Source: Alnus glutinosa
Lineage: Eukaryota; Streptophyta; Magnoliopsida; Fagales; Betulaceae
DNA: 64,000 nucleotides
Assembly: GCF_958979055.1 (NCBI RefSeq)
Contig: NC_084886.1
Location: 9,844,654 to 9,908,653, forward strand
Direction of reading: 5' to 3'
In this document: positions 34,750-46,249 of the stretch, piece after piece
How positions within the stretch are numbered: the stretch's first letter is position 1
How the letters are laid out: every line of letters starts with the position of its first letter
Notes under the pieces: generated by a model
What the model was told of the DNA's origin: nothing
The model's database searches: none
The model's input: the letters and a program-made list of their open reading frames with translations, nothing else
Translations under genes and position numbers: made by a program

Positions 34750-35854
34750 ACTTTTATTACTTCTAACATCCTCCCAAAATATAGAACCACAGAAGCTCTC
34801 TCTCCCTCTCGAACCTTCCCACACAAAACCCCCCTTCGAAGTCAGTGTTGCCAAACCTCTCTCCCCCCGACATGGTTTTGTTCCCTTGGTCTTCTTGGAC
34901 TAAGGGGTTTTCCTTGGTCCTCCTTGAGTTTTCTCGATGGAGTTTAGCGTTTTTCAATCTTTAAGATTTTGGAGTTTTGTTCCTCCCAAACTAGTTTCGG
35001 GGGTGGTTTTCGGTCCCCCCGGTCTCTGATCCGGTGGTAATTTTTTGGTCCTCCTAGTCCGAAGGGCTAGGGAGGTTTTGTGTTTTGTTTTTTCATTTTT
35101 TATTAATTTGTTGACAGGAAAACTTTTCAGAGAAGCTCTAAGGGGGAAGAAATTGCCGCTCGTGTCGTCGGCGGTTGGGATTTGGGAAGCTTCAGCTTGT
35201 CTCCTTTCTTTGAGTCTAGATCTACAAAGTTCAGCCATCCTCAATTCGACACGCGCCCTCTAGCCTAGCTCGCTGTCGCCTTCTGGCCCAGCCGCCGCAT
35301 TGTATCGACCCAAATGACCGCCGGAGCTTGGCGCGTTTTTCTCACGCGCCAAGGGGTGTTCATACTTTGATCTCGCGTGAGAGTTACGCTCCATCCCTTT
35401 TGCCGTATATGGTGGTTTCCAGTGCTCTGGGGTGTCTTGAGAGTTTGGAGGGGGGTGTACGACGGTGGCGCGTGTGCTACATGCACCGTCACCAATGACA
35501 GCTTTTCCGACGGATGTTTCTGTTTGGATTTTTTTTTTTTTTTTTGCGGATTGTATTTAACAGTTTGCTCGGTGTCAGATTAACCTGGTCATTGCTTTGT
35601 GCACAGATTGTATGACCGTCTCCATAGTGCAAGTAGTAGTTTCTATGTTAGCGCAGAGGCACCTTTCTGTTGGCTAGGCTTATTTGTAGCAAACGTTTGG
35701 TACGATCTGAGTTTTTAAGGTAACTGTAACGGGGTACCTATAATGTGAGTCCTTGTCTTAGCCTGAGCATAGTCTCAGTTTGTTTGTAACTTTGTTACCT
35801 TCGGGGTTTGATTAATGAGATTTCTCCATTTTCCCTTCAAAAAAAAAAAAAAAA
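34750..35854 (+). mobile_element. LINE-like poly-A retroposon, about 1.1 kb
   Basis: Ends in a run of A and is flanked by the 14-bp duplication AAGTGTGTTTGTAT (34736-34749 and 35855-35868). The duplicated locus at about 44327-44345 is unoccupied. The 3' end (TACCTTCGGGGTTTGATTAATGAG) has the look of a plant L1 3' untranslated region. No reverse transcriptase is encoded, so it is a non-autonomous or heavily truncated copy. The 5' part has GC-rich stretches (35160-35480) of unknown origin. Confidence 0.8.
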
Positions 35855-35868
35855 AAGTGTGTTTGTAT

Positions 35869-35920
35869 GTACACATAAGTGTATTTGTTTAATTGTTTAT
35901 ATATAAATTTGGCATAATAA

Positions 35921-35959
<39 letters not shown>

Positions 35960-36214
35960 CACATACATATATAAACTTGAAATTAAATTATTTAAAATTT
36001 AAGTTAATTTATTTATTTAACTTACATGATAAAATCTTAATAATAGTGAATATATATTTATGGAAAAATAACATTTGTGATATTTACTTTATGTAACCAA
36101 CTTGTGTTCTATATAGGATATGAATATTGGAGGTGTTCGGTAACCAACACTCCATTCTCTTCTTTATTTTCACTTTTATAAAAAACAATCAATTTTAATT
36201 TTTTTTTTTTTTTT
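35869..36214. other. AT-rich spacer with AT microsatellite
   Basis: Contains (AT)n at about 35926-35955. Continues the segmental duplication seen at 44345-44700. No gene. Confidence 0.65.
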
Positions 36215-37082
36215 ACTTTTTTTACTTTTTATATTATATCAATAATTTTTTATAATTAATAAAAAAAAAATACTCAACAATTTTTACCAAACACATCCAT
36301 TATGACAACTGACAATTCAAAGCTACACGTGAGATAGTTACGAGCCCGAGCAATTATTATGTTCAAACAAATGTGCCTCCTATCATATCCAAAACATTCC
36401 CATTCTCATTTGCAGTCACCCGCACTCCTGTCTTCCATACGTCCTGGATTAGCTTTGCGTTTGTCCCTTGATCCGTCCACTGGGGGAACGCCACCACTGG
36501 CACCCCAGAAACTAAACTCTCCAAAGTTGAATTTCACCCACAATGTGTCACAAAGCATCCCAATAAGGGGTGTGACAAAACCTCCACCTGAGAGCACCAT
36601 GGCACTGTCATTCCATTTTCTTCTAATTCCTCTCTATATTTACTTTTTTTACTTTTTATATTATATCAATAATTTTTTATAATTAATCAAAAAATAAAAA
36701 TACTCAACAATTTTTACCAAACACATGCATCCATTATGACAACCGACAATTCAAAGCTACACGTGAGATAGTTACAAGCCCGATCAATTATTATGTTCAA
36801 ACAAATGTGCCTCCTATCATATCCAAAACATTCCCATTCTCATTTGCAGTCACCCGCACTCCCATCTTCCATACGTCCTGGATCAGCTTTGCGTTTGTCC
36901 CTTGATCCGTCCATTGGGGGAACGCCACCACTAGCACCCCAGAAACCAAACTCTCCAAAGTTGAATTCCACCCACAATGTGTCACAAAGCATCCCAATAA
37001 GGGGTGTGACAAAACCTCCACCTGAGAGCACCATGGCACTATCATTCCATTTTCTTCTAATTCCTCTCTACATTTCAATTTA
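36215..37082. repeat. 434-bp tandem duplication covering part of UGT3
   Basis: Sequence at 36369 (AATGTGCCTCCTATCATATC) recurs at 36803, and the whole stretch repeats with a 434-bp period. Each copy holds flanking spacer plus a part of the UGT donor-box region, so the duplication arose after the UGT fragment had formed. Confidence 0.85.
36409..36647 (-). pseudogene. UGT3a: duplicated scrap of the UGT donor-box region
   Basis: About 80 codons around the PSPG box. The HCGWN Trp codon is TGA here (36534-36536). A copy of part of UGT3b made by the 434-bp tandem duplication. Non-functional. Confidence 0.85.
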
Positions 37083-37313
37083 TCCTCTTCCTTCTCTTCT
37101 TCTCCATTTTCCTTAGCTCTTATGACCCACAAGGAGGGGCGCCCACAATCCAACAATCCACATGCAATCTCTTCCATCTGTTGCTTGGCTAACACCAACA
37201 AGCTCCCGAACGACACGTAAATAACGGATGATTTGGGCTTAGAGTTGAGCCATTCGATGTAGTGATCCTTGGAGCTTTGGAAAATATCTCCTCCAAAACA
37301 AGTATCGGATGGA
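36840..37313 (-). pseudogene. UGT3b: C-terminal fragment of a UGT75-like gene
   Basis: Open for about 160 codons from SDTCFGGD through the PSPG box (TGG Trp retained) to TANEN. Both the N-terminal 60% and the last 60 or so residues are gone. Reads IVPWCSQ and AFPQWTDQ, so it belongs to the UGT4/UGT7 type. Confidence 0.88.
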
Positions 37314-37861
37314 ATAATTAGAATAGGTAAAAAATAAGTCACACAAGTAATCCAATTCTCTCAAAAGGCCACACGAGACGATTACAGAAATAAAATAGAC
37401 ATAGATTAAGGCGAATCTATCTGAACCCACACTTGAAATTAGCCACATCCACTGCAAAGATGCTGAAGCCGAATATATATTGTTGTAGTCTAATATAAAG
37501 ACAGCAAAAAAGAGAAGAACCAACACGATTTCGATTACAAAAGTCTTCACAGCAACCCACAAAATGCTATTAATATTGCTGATTTGCCCGCTTAAGGAGT
37601 GGTTAATTAGTTCATAATTTTTTCAAACGAATAAAACTGCCGTGGAAGCAAATAATAGGAAGTCAATATTTATTGTTGAAGAACATCGTTATAAGATTTT
37701 TGATTACTTTAGAGAGTTAGAGCGTCTTTCAAAATCACAAGGTAAATTCTACCGGGCTACATGCATTTAATATAACCCCATGAATTCATCCCTATATAAC
37801 AACAACACTTAAGCCTAATAAGGCAATTAAATGTTTTCATCATCAAACATACGCAACTCTT
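37314..37861. other. Junction sequence and UGT4 3' spacer
   Basis: 37314-37570 is unique in the window and unrecognised. 37590-37861 is the usual 3' spacer of a UGT unit. Confidence 0.5.
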
Positions 37862-39256
37862 CTAACAATATTCTCTAATTTCATCCACAAAGGATTTAAG
37901 ATTCTCATACGAAGAGCCACCTTCCTTGGTGGCCTCCCTAGCTAAATCCCTCCATTTCTTAGCATTCCTTCTCATTTCTTCCCCTTCCTCTCCACCTCCA
38001 ATAACCAATTCCAAGCACCTCTTGATCTCATCACTTTCAACAATCCCATCCTCATTTGCAGTCACCCGCACTCCCGTCTTCCATACGTCCTGGATCAGCT
38101 TTGCGTTTGTCCCTTGATCCGTCCACTGGGGGAACGCCACTACCGGCACCCCAAAAACCAAACTCTCCAAAGTTGAATTCCACCCACAATGTGTCACAAA
38201 GCATCCCAATGAGGGGTGTGACAAAACCTCCAACTGAGAGCACCATGGCACTATCATTCCCTTTTCTTCTAATTCCTCTCTACAACTCAATTTATCATCT
38301 TCCTTCTCTTCTTCTCCATTTTGCTTAGCTCTTATGACCCACAAGAAGGGGCGGCCACAATCCAACAATCCGCGTGCAATCTCCTCCATTTGTTGCTTGG
38401 CTAACACCAACAAGCTCCCGAACGACACGTAAATAACGGATGATTTGGGCTTAGAGTTGAGCCATTCGATGTAGTGATCCTTGGAGCTTTGGAAAAGATC
38501 TCCTCCAAAACAAGTATCGGATGGATCTTTTCCATCCAGAAAAGCAGATGGAATTAGTGGCCCAATCCCAATCAAATTGTACTTTTCGATCGCTCTTAAG
38601 GCATCGGGCTCCAGCGCATCAAAGGTATTCACCAGTATTCTCGGCTTGCTTTCTTTTTCAAGAGCTTCAAGTTGCTCTTGAAATGTTGGGAGCATAAAAG
38701 TATACGTATTTGAAGCAAGCAAATAGGAGGGCAGGTCACGGCTAGCGAACAATGGCAGTCCCGTTAATTCTACTGAACATGAGGGGTCATTGCTGCTGTT
38801 CCTGATGACATCTCCATAACCATTGAAGTAGTAGTAGTATATGTCCAAAACCGTGGCAGGTTGAATCCAAAGAAGCGCTGACGGGAGGTGAAGTCCACTC
38901 GCCACGTCCGCAGCCCAAGGGAGGAGGATCGTGTAGACTAGGCCCGTAAATGGGCGACCCTCGTTTGCGGTGGACACGACAAGTTCAGTGAGAGCTTGGG
39001 AGCCACAACGCTTGATCTCGGACATGAAGTGGCCGACATCGTCACCGGGTTTAATCCCGTCGTCGTAGCCATCGGAGAAGGTGGTGAAGGACAAGTTGCC
39101 AGGAGCGGGGATTTTGCTCATGCGTCGGCGGGCGGCGACAGTGGTGACGAAGGTGACATGCGCTCCAAAGCGAATGAGGCGCTTGGCGAATTGGAGGCCA
39201 GGATTGATATGGCCTTGGATAGGAAATGTTACGAGGAGGAAGTGGGGGCGGGCCAT
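37862..39256 (-). CDS. UGT4: UDP-glucosyltransferase, UGT75-like
   Basis: Intact, 464 residues, intronless. Starts MARPHFLLVTFPIQGHINP with the catalytic His in GHINP. The PSPG box runs WCSQLEVL to WTDQ and includes HCGWN and a terminal Gln, as in UDP-glucose users. It is one residue shorter than its sisters because the tail reads IREYC. It differs from UGT7 by few residues apart from UGT7's stop codon, and from UGT1/6 throughout the N-terminal acceptor half, so acceptor preference may differ between the two types. Predicted to glucosylate small molecules in the cytosol; the acceptor is unknown. Confidence 0.92.
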   Translation of the reverse strand: MARPHFLLVTFPIQGHINPGLQFAKRLIRFGAHVTFVTTVAARRRMSKIPAPGNLSFTTFSDGYDDGIKPGDDVGHFMSEIKRCGSQALTELVVSTANEGRPFTGLVYTILLPWAADVASGLHLPSALLWIQPATVLDIYYYYFNGYGDVIRNSSNDPSCSVELTGLPLFASRDLPSYLLASNTYTFMLPTFQEQLEALEKESKPRILVNTFDALEPDALRAIEKYNLIGIGPLIPSAFLDGKDPSDTCFGGDLFQSSKDHYIEWLNSKPKSSVIYVSFGSLLVLAKQQMEEIARGLLDCGRPFLWVIRAKQNGEEEKEDDKLSCREELEEKGMIVPWCSQLEVLSHPSLGCFVTHCGWNSTLESLVFGVPVVAFPQWTDQGTNAKLIQDVWKTGVRVTANEDGIVESDEIKRCLELVIGGGEEGEEMRRNAKKWRDLAREATKEGGSSYENLKSFVDEIREYC

Positions 39257-39341
39257 GATGGTGTGGCTGTGAGTGCCTGTGAAAATGGGACTGGTTTGCA
39301 CAAATCAGTGGACATGCAAAGTGAGGGCGCAGAAGGGTCGC

Positions 39342-39348
39342 ATATAAA
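39342..39348 (-). promoter_or_regulatory. UGT4 TATA-like box
   Basis: CATATAAAGG on the plus strand (CCTTTATATG on the coding strand), at the same place as TATATAAA in UGT2 and UGT6. UGT7 shares this variant. Confidence 0.55.
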
Positions 39349-40819
39349 GGATGAGGGAATAGGGGTTATGACGTTTGTGGTGACGATTTGGAGAACGGCC
39401 TGAGATTTGGAAATTATCTTCTTTCCGACAAGAAAACAAGCTTTTAATATTAACAAATTAAATATGCGCTCGTGATCAACTTTGTTACGCATTCTGGGCT
39501 TTTATTTTGTTAACCATTTTTTATTTTCAAAATAAATAACATAAAATATAAAATATTTATAAAATAATAAAACTTTATAAAATATAAAATATTAAAATAT
39601 TAAAACTTACTTTTATCTTGACGTAATTCTAAAACTTTTTTTTTTTTTTTATAAAAAAAAAATGCCACCTAAAAAGGATTAACAATTGAATCCTAAATTA
39701 TTCATATGAAAAGTACTATAGAATCCTATCGTTACTAAAATTTAATCCTTCCTATTAAATGACTTATTTTCAGTTCATTTAAAATAATTAAAAAAAAACG
39801 ATTTTATTTCAAAAACTAAAGAGGGAGAAAAATCCAGCAAATTTCCCAGTTTAATTAATTTGCAATGCTTAAATCATAAGCTATAGTTGATTATATATAT
39901 ATATATATATGAAATGCTCCATTATTTTGAACAGATCGAATGTGGAATAGCTATTAGAATATTATTAAATCATTAAATCAACAATTTTCATTAGTTTAAA
40001 TTTTTAAAATAAATAGTAATTTAATAAGCGTAATTCTCGTAAATTCAAATTTTGTGGTTGTTTATTAAAATAAACCTTGAAAACATGCATAAAAGAAGAG
40101 GATTTGAATATTAATAAAACGAATTTGGCTTAATTGCTGTAAAAAAAACTACAGCATAAGTAATATTAATTGCTGCACTTATATTGTAAATTTTTTTTTT
40201 ATGGCACCTAAACCTAATCCAAATAATTCAAACCTTAACAATTGGTAATTGGAGTCGTTGGTAACGTCTCAAATTCATTGCATATGTTAAGAGAATTGTA
40301 TTCAACCTGTCACCATTATAACCCAAGTTGTAAACTATCTTCTTTGGTGCCAGCAAGATTTTATGACAGTCGTGTAATTAATATAATTCTCTTTACTTAA
40401 TTAGGGCCTGGCAAAAGAAAAGAAAAGAAAAGAAAAAAATATATATTTACTTTCCAAGTTAAAATAAATGAATGATGCCCTTCAATGCCTTTCACGGATG
40501 TTAGTGTTCTTCGACTGTTTAAGGGTAAGAATTTCTCAAATTATATTTGAATTTGAGATAATTTGAATAAACGATTGTGAGAGGTCACTCATTAAATTTA
40601 TCTGACTAAATAAAAATTAAGTTGTTCAACTATTAATCCAGTCAAGTGGGTCTTATAAGTGGTCTCTCATAATTATCTGTCTGAATTATTTCAAATTCAA
40701 ACAAATAATTTAAAAAGATTTTAATCCCTATTCAAATCCTTTTTAAGTATATATAGGATGGGCAGCCAATTATTATACGACACTCCATTTTCGTGGCTTG
40801 ACGATGTAATACATGCAAT
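39349..40819. other. UGT4 upstream spacer
   Basis: AT-rich repeat-unit spacer, similar to 27456-28440, 54480-55220 and 56400-57000. No gene. The site for the poly-A retroposon (39461) is unoccupied. Confidence 0.7.
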
Positions 40820-40822
40820 TAA

Positions 40823-41636
40823 TGCTCCGTTTATTTCGACGTAAAATGATTTCCGTCGTAAAATAATTTCGACGAAATCATTTTCAGATAAAATGATTTT
40901 CTCGAAAATATTTTTCGGTGTTTGGTTCGCACGAAAAAATTACGAAATGCAAAAATAAGAGTTTGGTAATTGTCGCCGGAATCCGGCAACGTCCGGTCGC
41001 AGTTGCCGGATTCCGGTGAGAAAGTTTGACCGGATCCGACCAAAATGGCGGGATTCAGGCTGGAATCTTTCAGATCCGGCCGGATTAATGGTCGGATCCG
41101 TCCAGATCCTGGCGGATCTCAGCCGTTTTGGCCAGATCCGGCTGGATCAATGGCCGGATCCGTCAAGATCCGGCAGGATCCCGGCCGTTTTGGCCAGATC
41201 CGGCCGGATCCGACCTGCTTGGCCGGAATCCGGCAATATTCCGGCCTGAATTTGGTCTGTCGGTGCCGGATTCCGATAACGGCAGAATTCCGACCGCCTG
41301 ATTCTTGCACCGGCAAAATTCCGGTGGCCTGATTAAGGCACCAGCAGGTTTTCGGCGACTGGATGTTGTCGGACTCCGGCGCCGACTGGATCCCGATGAC
41401 CGACAATTGCTAAATTTTAACGATCGGATATCAAACATGCGTGTAAAGATGAAAAGCTTAATTTCGGAAAACGATTTACGGTTTTAAAAATCGTAAATCG
41501 TTTTCCGAAAATTAAAGAAGCTTTTACGGTTAAACCGAAAATGATTTTCGTTGACTGTTATTTTCGCTCCAACTAAACACCTAAAAATGACGAAATCATT
41601 TTTCAAAAATCATTTTACGCCGAAACAAACGGAGCA
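40823..41636. mobile_element. Foldback/MITE element, 814 bp, TAA target duplication
   Basis: Begins TGCTCCGTTTATTTCGACGT and ends AAACAAACGGAGCA, flanked by TAA (40820-40822 and 41637-41639). The AT-rich ends pair as inverted repeats of about 70 bp. The middle (about 40970-41400) is GC-rich with many GATCCGGCCGGATC-like palindromes. Harbinger-like by its 3-bp duplication. No protein is encoded. Confidence 0.82.
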
Positions 41637-41639
41637 TAA

Positions 41640-42686
41640 ATGAAAATGTAGTAAATTAATTAGTGCGACTTTTGTTTCTCATGTCGTCAGATTTTTATTC
41701 ACATGACACGCATGCTTGTTTTGCTGCTTGCTGCGTGCTGCGTGCTGCGTACTCAAACAACAGCCTCATGCAGTCATGTGGGTCAATTCCCTTTATCTTA
41801 AAAGGGGATGATTAATTTAAATAAATAAAAATAAAATAAAATAAAAAGATGCTTGAGCAAATAATTTACCTAACTGATCGAGATGCTGAAAAGACCATCC
41901 TGACCTTGTCGAATTGAAAAATATATATATTTTGCACAAGAAATGTAGTGAAAGCAGACAACTTCTTACTTTTGAAGTTAAAATTAGCTTTAAAATACAC
42001 TACAAGGCAACGATGGGTTTCCCATGCTTTGTTAGGTTCAATCTACAATTTAGCTTGGGAGGCGTGGCCCTACGGATACAAATGCAGCTGATAATAATTA
42101 CTCGCATTTGCTATTCGCACCTAATTACCATTATCCATATATGCCGATGAGATCTGGAAAAATCTTTATCTGTATATGCGGATGTGGATAGAGATTTTAG
42201 GGTATGCGGATGCGTTTAATAACAACAAACGCATTCTCTTTATACTCAATATATATTTAATTAAATTCACTAAAACGATGTTGTTTTGAATTTGGGAAGT
42301 TTATGACCTTTATGTTATGTTATGTTTTTTTCACTATCATCCCAAAACCATACCTCATTACATTTATTATTATTGTTTTTTTCTTCTTTTCTTTGGGTAA
42401 TCCAAATCCCCCATTACTCTATGAGCTAATGTCCATTTTATGGCTGATAATCTTTAATTGTGTAAAAAGTGAAATCTTAATTTATTTAAACTTACATATA
42501 GTAATAACCATATTATTTAATTTTGTTTATAGATTTAGAAAGTAATTCAAAACGCTCATTACCTCATATACGAATAGCAGATATTAACCATATCTAACAA
42601 CTTTAATAACTGCGCATGAATGAAAAATAATTGCATGACGCGAATGCAAATACCTAAAAGTAATAACCACATTATGTAAATGCGAA
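41640..42686. other. Duplicated spacer
   Basis: Similar to 33050-34290. Non-coding. Confidence 0.65.
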
Positions 42687-42694
42687 TATAATTA

Positions 42695-43446
42695 AGGGAT
42701 AATTGCACTGTTGGTCCCTGTGGTATGCCATAATTATTTTTCACTCCCTATGGTTTAAAAAGTGCATGGGAGGTCCCTGTGATATGCAATAATTATGTTT
42801 TACTCCCTAGGTCGATTTTTCGTCCACCATTTTGACGGAATCTGTTAGCCCTACATGTCAGCGCCACATGTCACCATCTTATTAGCGACACGTGTCCATC
42901 TTCATAAAAAATATAAATTTATTAATAAATAAATTTATTTAAAAAAAAAAAAAAAAAACTGGCAAGCAAGGGGTGGCTGGGCCACCCCCAGAGGCCGCCT
43001 AGGGTGGCATGCGGCCACCCCAGTGGCCGGGGCTGGCCATCGGGCCACCCCTATATCTACTAGGGGTGGCCGCGCGCCACCCCCGGTGGCCTCTGAGGGT
43101 GGCGCGCAGCCACCCCCTTGCCACCTTTTTTCTTTTTTTTTTTTTGTTTTTTTTTTTTTTTTGAATTTTAATTTTTTCAAAAAAAAAAAAAAAAATTATT
43201 TATTTTTTAATAAATTTATATTATTTTATTAAGATGAACATGTTAGCACCACGTGTTGCCAATAAGATGCGACACGAGGCGCTGACGTGGCATTTGACGG
43301 AATCTGTTAAAAATTTTAATGGAATTTAACTGTAGGGATCGATTTGTAATTATTGGATATCACAGGGACCTCTCATGCATTTTTTAAACCATAAGGAGTG
43401 AAAAATAATTATGACATACCACAAAAACCAACGGTACAATTATTCT
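42695..43446. mobile_element. Foldback element with inverted repeats of over 100 bp
   Basis: 752 bp flanked by TATAATTA (42687-42694 and 43447-43454). The left arm starts AGGGATAATTGCACTGTTGG and the right arm is its imperfect reverse complement. The GC-rich centre (42960-43120) is built of GGGGTGGC/GCCACCCC palindromes. Not present at the matching locus near 34290. An 8-bp duplication suits a hAT or Mutator-type non-autonomous element. Confidence 0.8.
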
Positions 43447-43707
43447 TATAATTAATAATTGCATTCGTCTTAGCATTTTAAGTCAAACGTGGTCCCAAAG
43501 CCATAATGTTTTTCTCAATTTGAGAATATTATGTTTGTGGACGAGAAAAAACAGCGGTAGAACACTATCAGACTTGTGGTTGTGCGGAGAAAGACAGAGA
43601 CAAATCAGGCTTGATTGGCTTCTTTTTAGGCTTTTAGCGTCGGGCATGAGTCATGAGAGATTGACAGTTTATAGTTTATTAGTTTTACACTTTTATGGGA
43701 CTCTTTG

Positions 43708-44090
43708 GGTTAAGTATCCCCTTTCTGAAGACGTCTTTTGAGAGTGAGTAAGACCTATAGACTTTTACATGGTATCAGAGCAGGTTCCTTTGACAATGAT
43801 GGGTCTTTTCCTCCCGTTGTTAAACACGTATTTGACCAAAGATGCCACACTTGAGGAGGCATGTTAAAGTGTCCCACATTGCTCAGAGATCATTGTCTTG
43901 TAGACTTTATAAGCCATGGATACCCCTTCTCTCTCAAGGCGTCTTAGAGAGAGGATTGGGCCTTCCCTCCCGCTGCCACTCTGATGCAATACACGTGATT
44001 AGACAAGAGTGTCACACGTGAGGGGGCGTGTTAAATATCCCCTTTCCTAAGACGTCTTTTGAGAGTGAGTAAGGCCTAAGAATTTTTAGG
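43708..44090 (+). mobile_element. TRIM (miniature LTR retrotransposon) with an internal third LTR-like unit
   Basis: Flanked by CTTTG (43703-43707 and 44091-44095). LTR-like ends 43708-43769 and 44029-44090 share TATCCCCTTTC and GACGTCTTTTGAGAGTGAGT. A primer site TGGTATCAGAGC follows the left LTR (43770-43781), and the tract GTGAGGGGGC precedes the right one. In the middle, a second purine tract (TTGAGGAGGC) is followed by TGTTAAAGTGTCCC, so there may be three LTRs and two short internals. It encodes nothing. The matching locus at about 34549 is empty. Confidence 0.8.
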
Positions 44091-44095
44091 CTTTG

Positions 44096-44819
44096 TACGT
44101 CATTCATCACGCCAAACGCCTATGAGATTTTCATGTTCATGTCACTCTTTCTTGTCTTCGGCTCGGATATCATTAATAAATAATAACTAAAAGAAGATGC
44201 TCCGAGAAGCTTCTTTCAATCATGTGTTTGGCAGGACAAATGGGCAGTGATCTCATCCTCTTATTCGGTACGCACAATTTTCTTCAAATATAATATATAA
44301 AGTTTGAATTACTATTATTGTGAAAAGAAATGTGTTTGTATGTAAAGGTAAGTGTATTTGTGTATATATAAGCCCATAATATATATATATATATAAACTT
44401 GAAATTAAATTATTTAAAATTTAAGTTAATTTATTTAATTAACTTACATGATAAAATCTTAATAATAATTAATATATATTTATGAAAAAATAACATTTGT
44501 GATACTTACTTTATATAACCAACTTGTGAAACTCATGTTCTAGATAGGATATGAATGTTGGGGCTGTTTGGTAACAACCACCCCATTTTTTTCATTTATT
44601 TTCACTTTTATAAAAAATAATCAACTTTAAAACATTTTAACTTTGTTTACTTTTAATATTACATCAATAATTTTTAATAATTACTCAAAAAAAAAATTAC
44701 TCAACAATCTTTACTAAACACATCCATTTTGACAACTGACAATTCAAAGCTATACAAGAGATAATTATGAACCCGAGTAATTATTGTGTTCAAACAAATG
44801 TGCCTCCAGCCATGGAATA
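44096..44819. other. Spacer of the segmental duplication
   Basis: Collinear with 34550-34735 and 35869-36370. It preserves the unoccupied site of the 34750 retroposon. Non-coding. Confidence 0.65.
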
Positions 44820-44965
44820 GGATCCTCTCCGGTTCAAGTGAACTGGAGAGGAGCCAGTTAGTTGAATTGAGAGGACAAAATTGTTTTTTCATATTTTTTT
44901 GAACAATTATACTATCTTAATTCAATTGACAGGTTCCTCTCCGGTTCAAGTGAATTAGAAGATCC
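44820..44965. mobile_element. Small foldback MITE, about 146 bp
   Basis: GGATCCTCTCCGGTTCAAGT at the left pairs with the reverse complement of the right end (CCGGTTCAAGTGAATTAGAA then GATCC). The repeat CTCCGGTTCAAGTGAA occurs near both ends. The target duplication is not clear. Confidence 0.55.
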
Positions 44966-46249
44966 AACCAATAACTCTTAATTGCTCAACTTATCTTTTG
45001 CATTAATAATTATAGTACGAATCAGTTCAAAATTTTACTTTATTGCATTTAATGTATATATGATGTTAGTGATTTTGGGCTAATTGAATGTGGACAATCT
45101 AATCAAATAAACCATCTCTACTGATTAAAGTGAAAACATTTCCATTGGGATTCTTCCAACCCCATGATCAAATTTCACACTTTTTCAAATAACTAATAAT
45201 AATGAAAACAGAGAAAAAAATAATTAACAAGCATATACCATATTATTATTCTGACTTTCGACTCAAAACAGAGAAAAAAATAAAGAATAAACATACCATT
45301 TGAAGTTAACCAGCAAGTCAAAATGATTTACAACAATAATTCAACCAACCTTGGTGGCATATATACCACGAACTCATACGACTAAGATGCAAAAATTCTA
45401 ACAAATCAAGAACAAAAAAATCCCATTTCAGATATCAAAGATAATTATATCATACATGTACCTCATAACAGTAGTACCTTAACTTTGATGCTACTCAAGC
45501 TCGAGTTCACATGTGATATGAATATGAAGACAAAGTTCTTAAGCGAGATTTTAAAAATCTCAACTTGCAACTTCACAAAAAAATTTAAGATAATCGCAAC
45601 CTTCGAGACTCAAATAAATGAGTTTATCAAGAATCCAACAGAAGAATGAACCTCAACTAAACATGCATGTACAACCATCAAGAACCCATATCTCTAAATT
45701 TGGAATCCTTGAAGCATTAGGAATTTTTCCTAGGAATAATTTACAATCGTTGAAATTCATGTTTTGGAAATTCTATCAAGAAAAAGAGGAAATAAATTAG
45801 TTTGAAGGAAGTTTACAATGGAATTTAAACCAAGAAATATTAAAACCTTAATTTCAAGTCCAGCGAATGCTTCTCAAACACATATTGTTGATGAATCTAC
45901 GTTGTAAAACAACGGTAGAGCATTTGAGAAGTGCAAGTGAAATTCTCTGGTACATATACATATATACCGTTTCAATCAAAGGGTCAACAATTTTACCGTT
46001 GTTCCACTACGTAGATCCATTTTTTATATCACCAAGTTCATCATTTTTTTTTTTTTTTTTGTGTGTAGGTAAATTGAAACTAAACAGACCTGCAGATAAA
46101 AGCATTTTTTGTCTTTGTAGTTTGAGTTTTGACAAATAATTCTCTGAATTTTTAAAAAGTGATTAATCACTCTTGCAATAAGCAAAAAATGACAAATTAG
46201 TCAATGCCGTTAAAAAAATTGACAAAATCCGTTAAAGGAGGAACAATTT
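44966..46249. other. Unrecognised AT-rich segment
   Basis: Appears once in the window. It has no long open frame, no clear TE ends, and only short open frames of fewer than 95 codons. Origin unknown. Confidence 0.4.

Noticed and set aside
43765-43790. A tRNA gene suggested by TGGTATCAGAGC
   Set aside because: Only the 12-base primer-site complement is present; there is no cloverleaf. It fits the TRIM, and the one at 46-57 fits the copia element.
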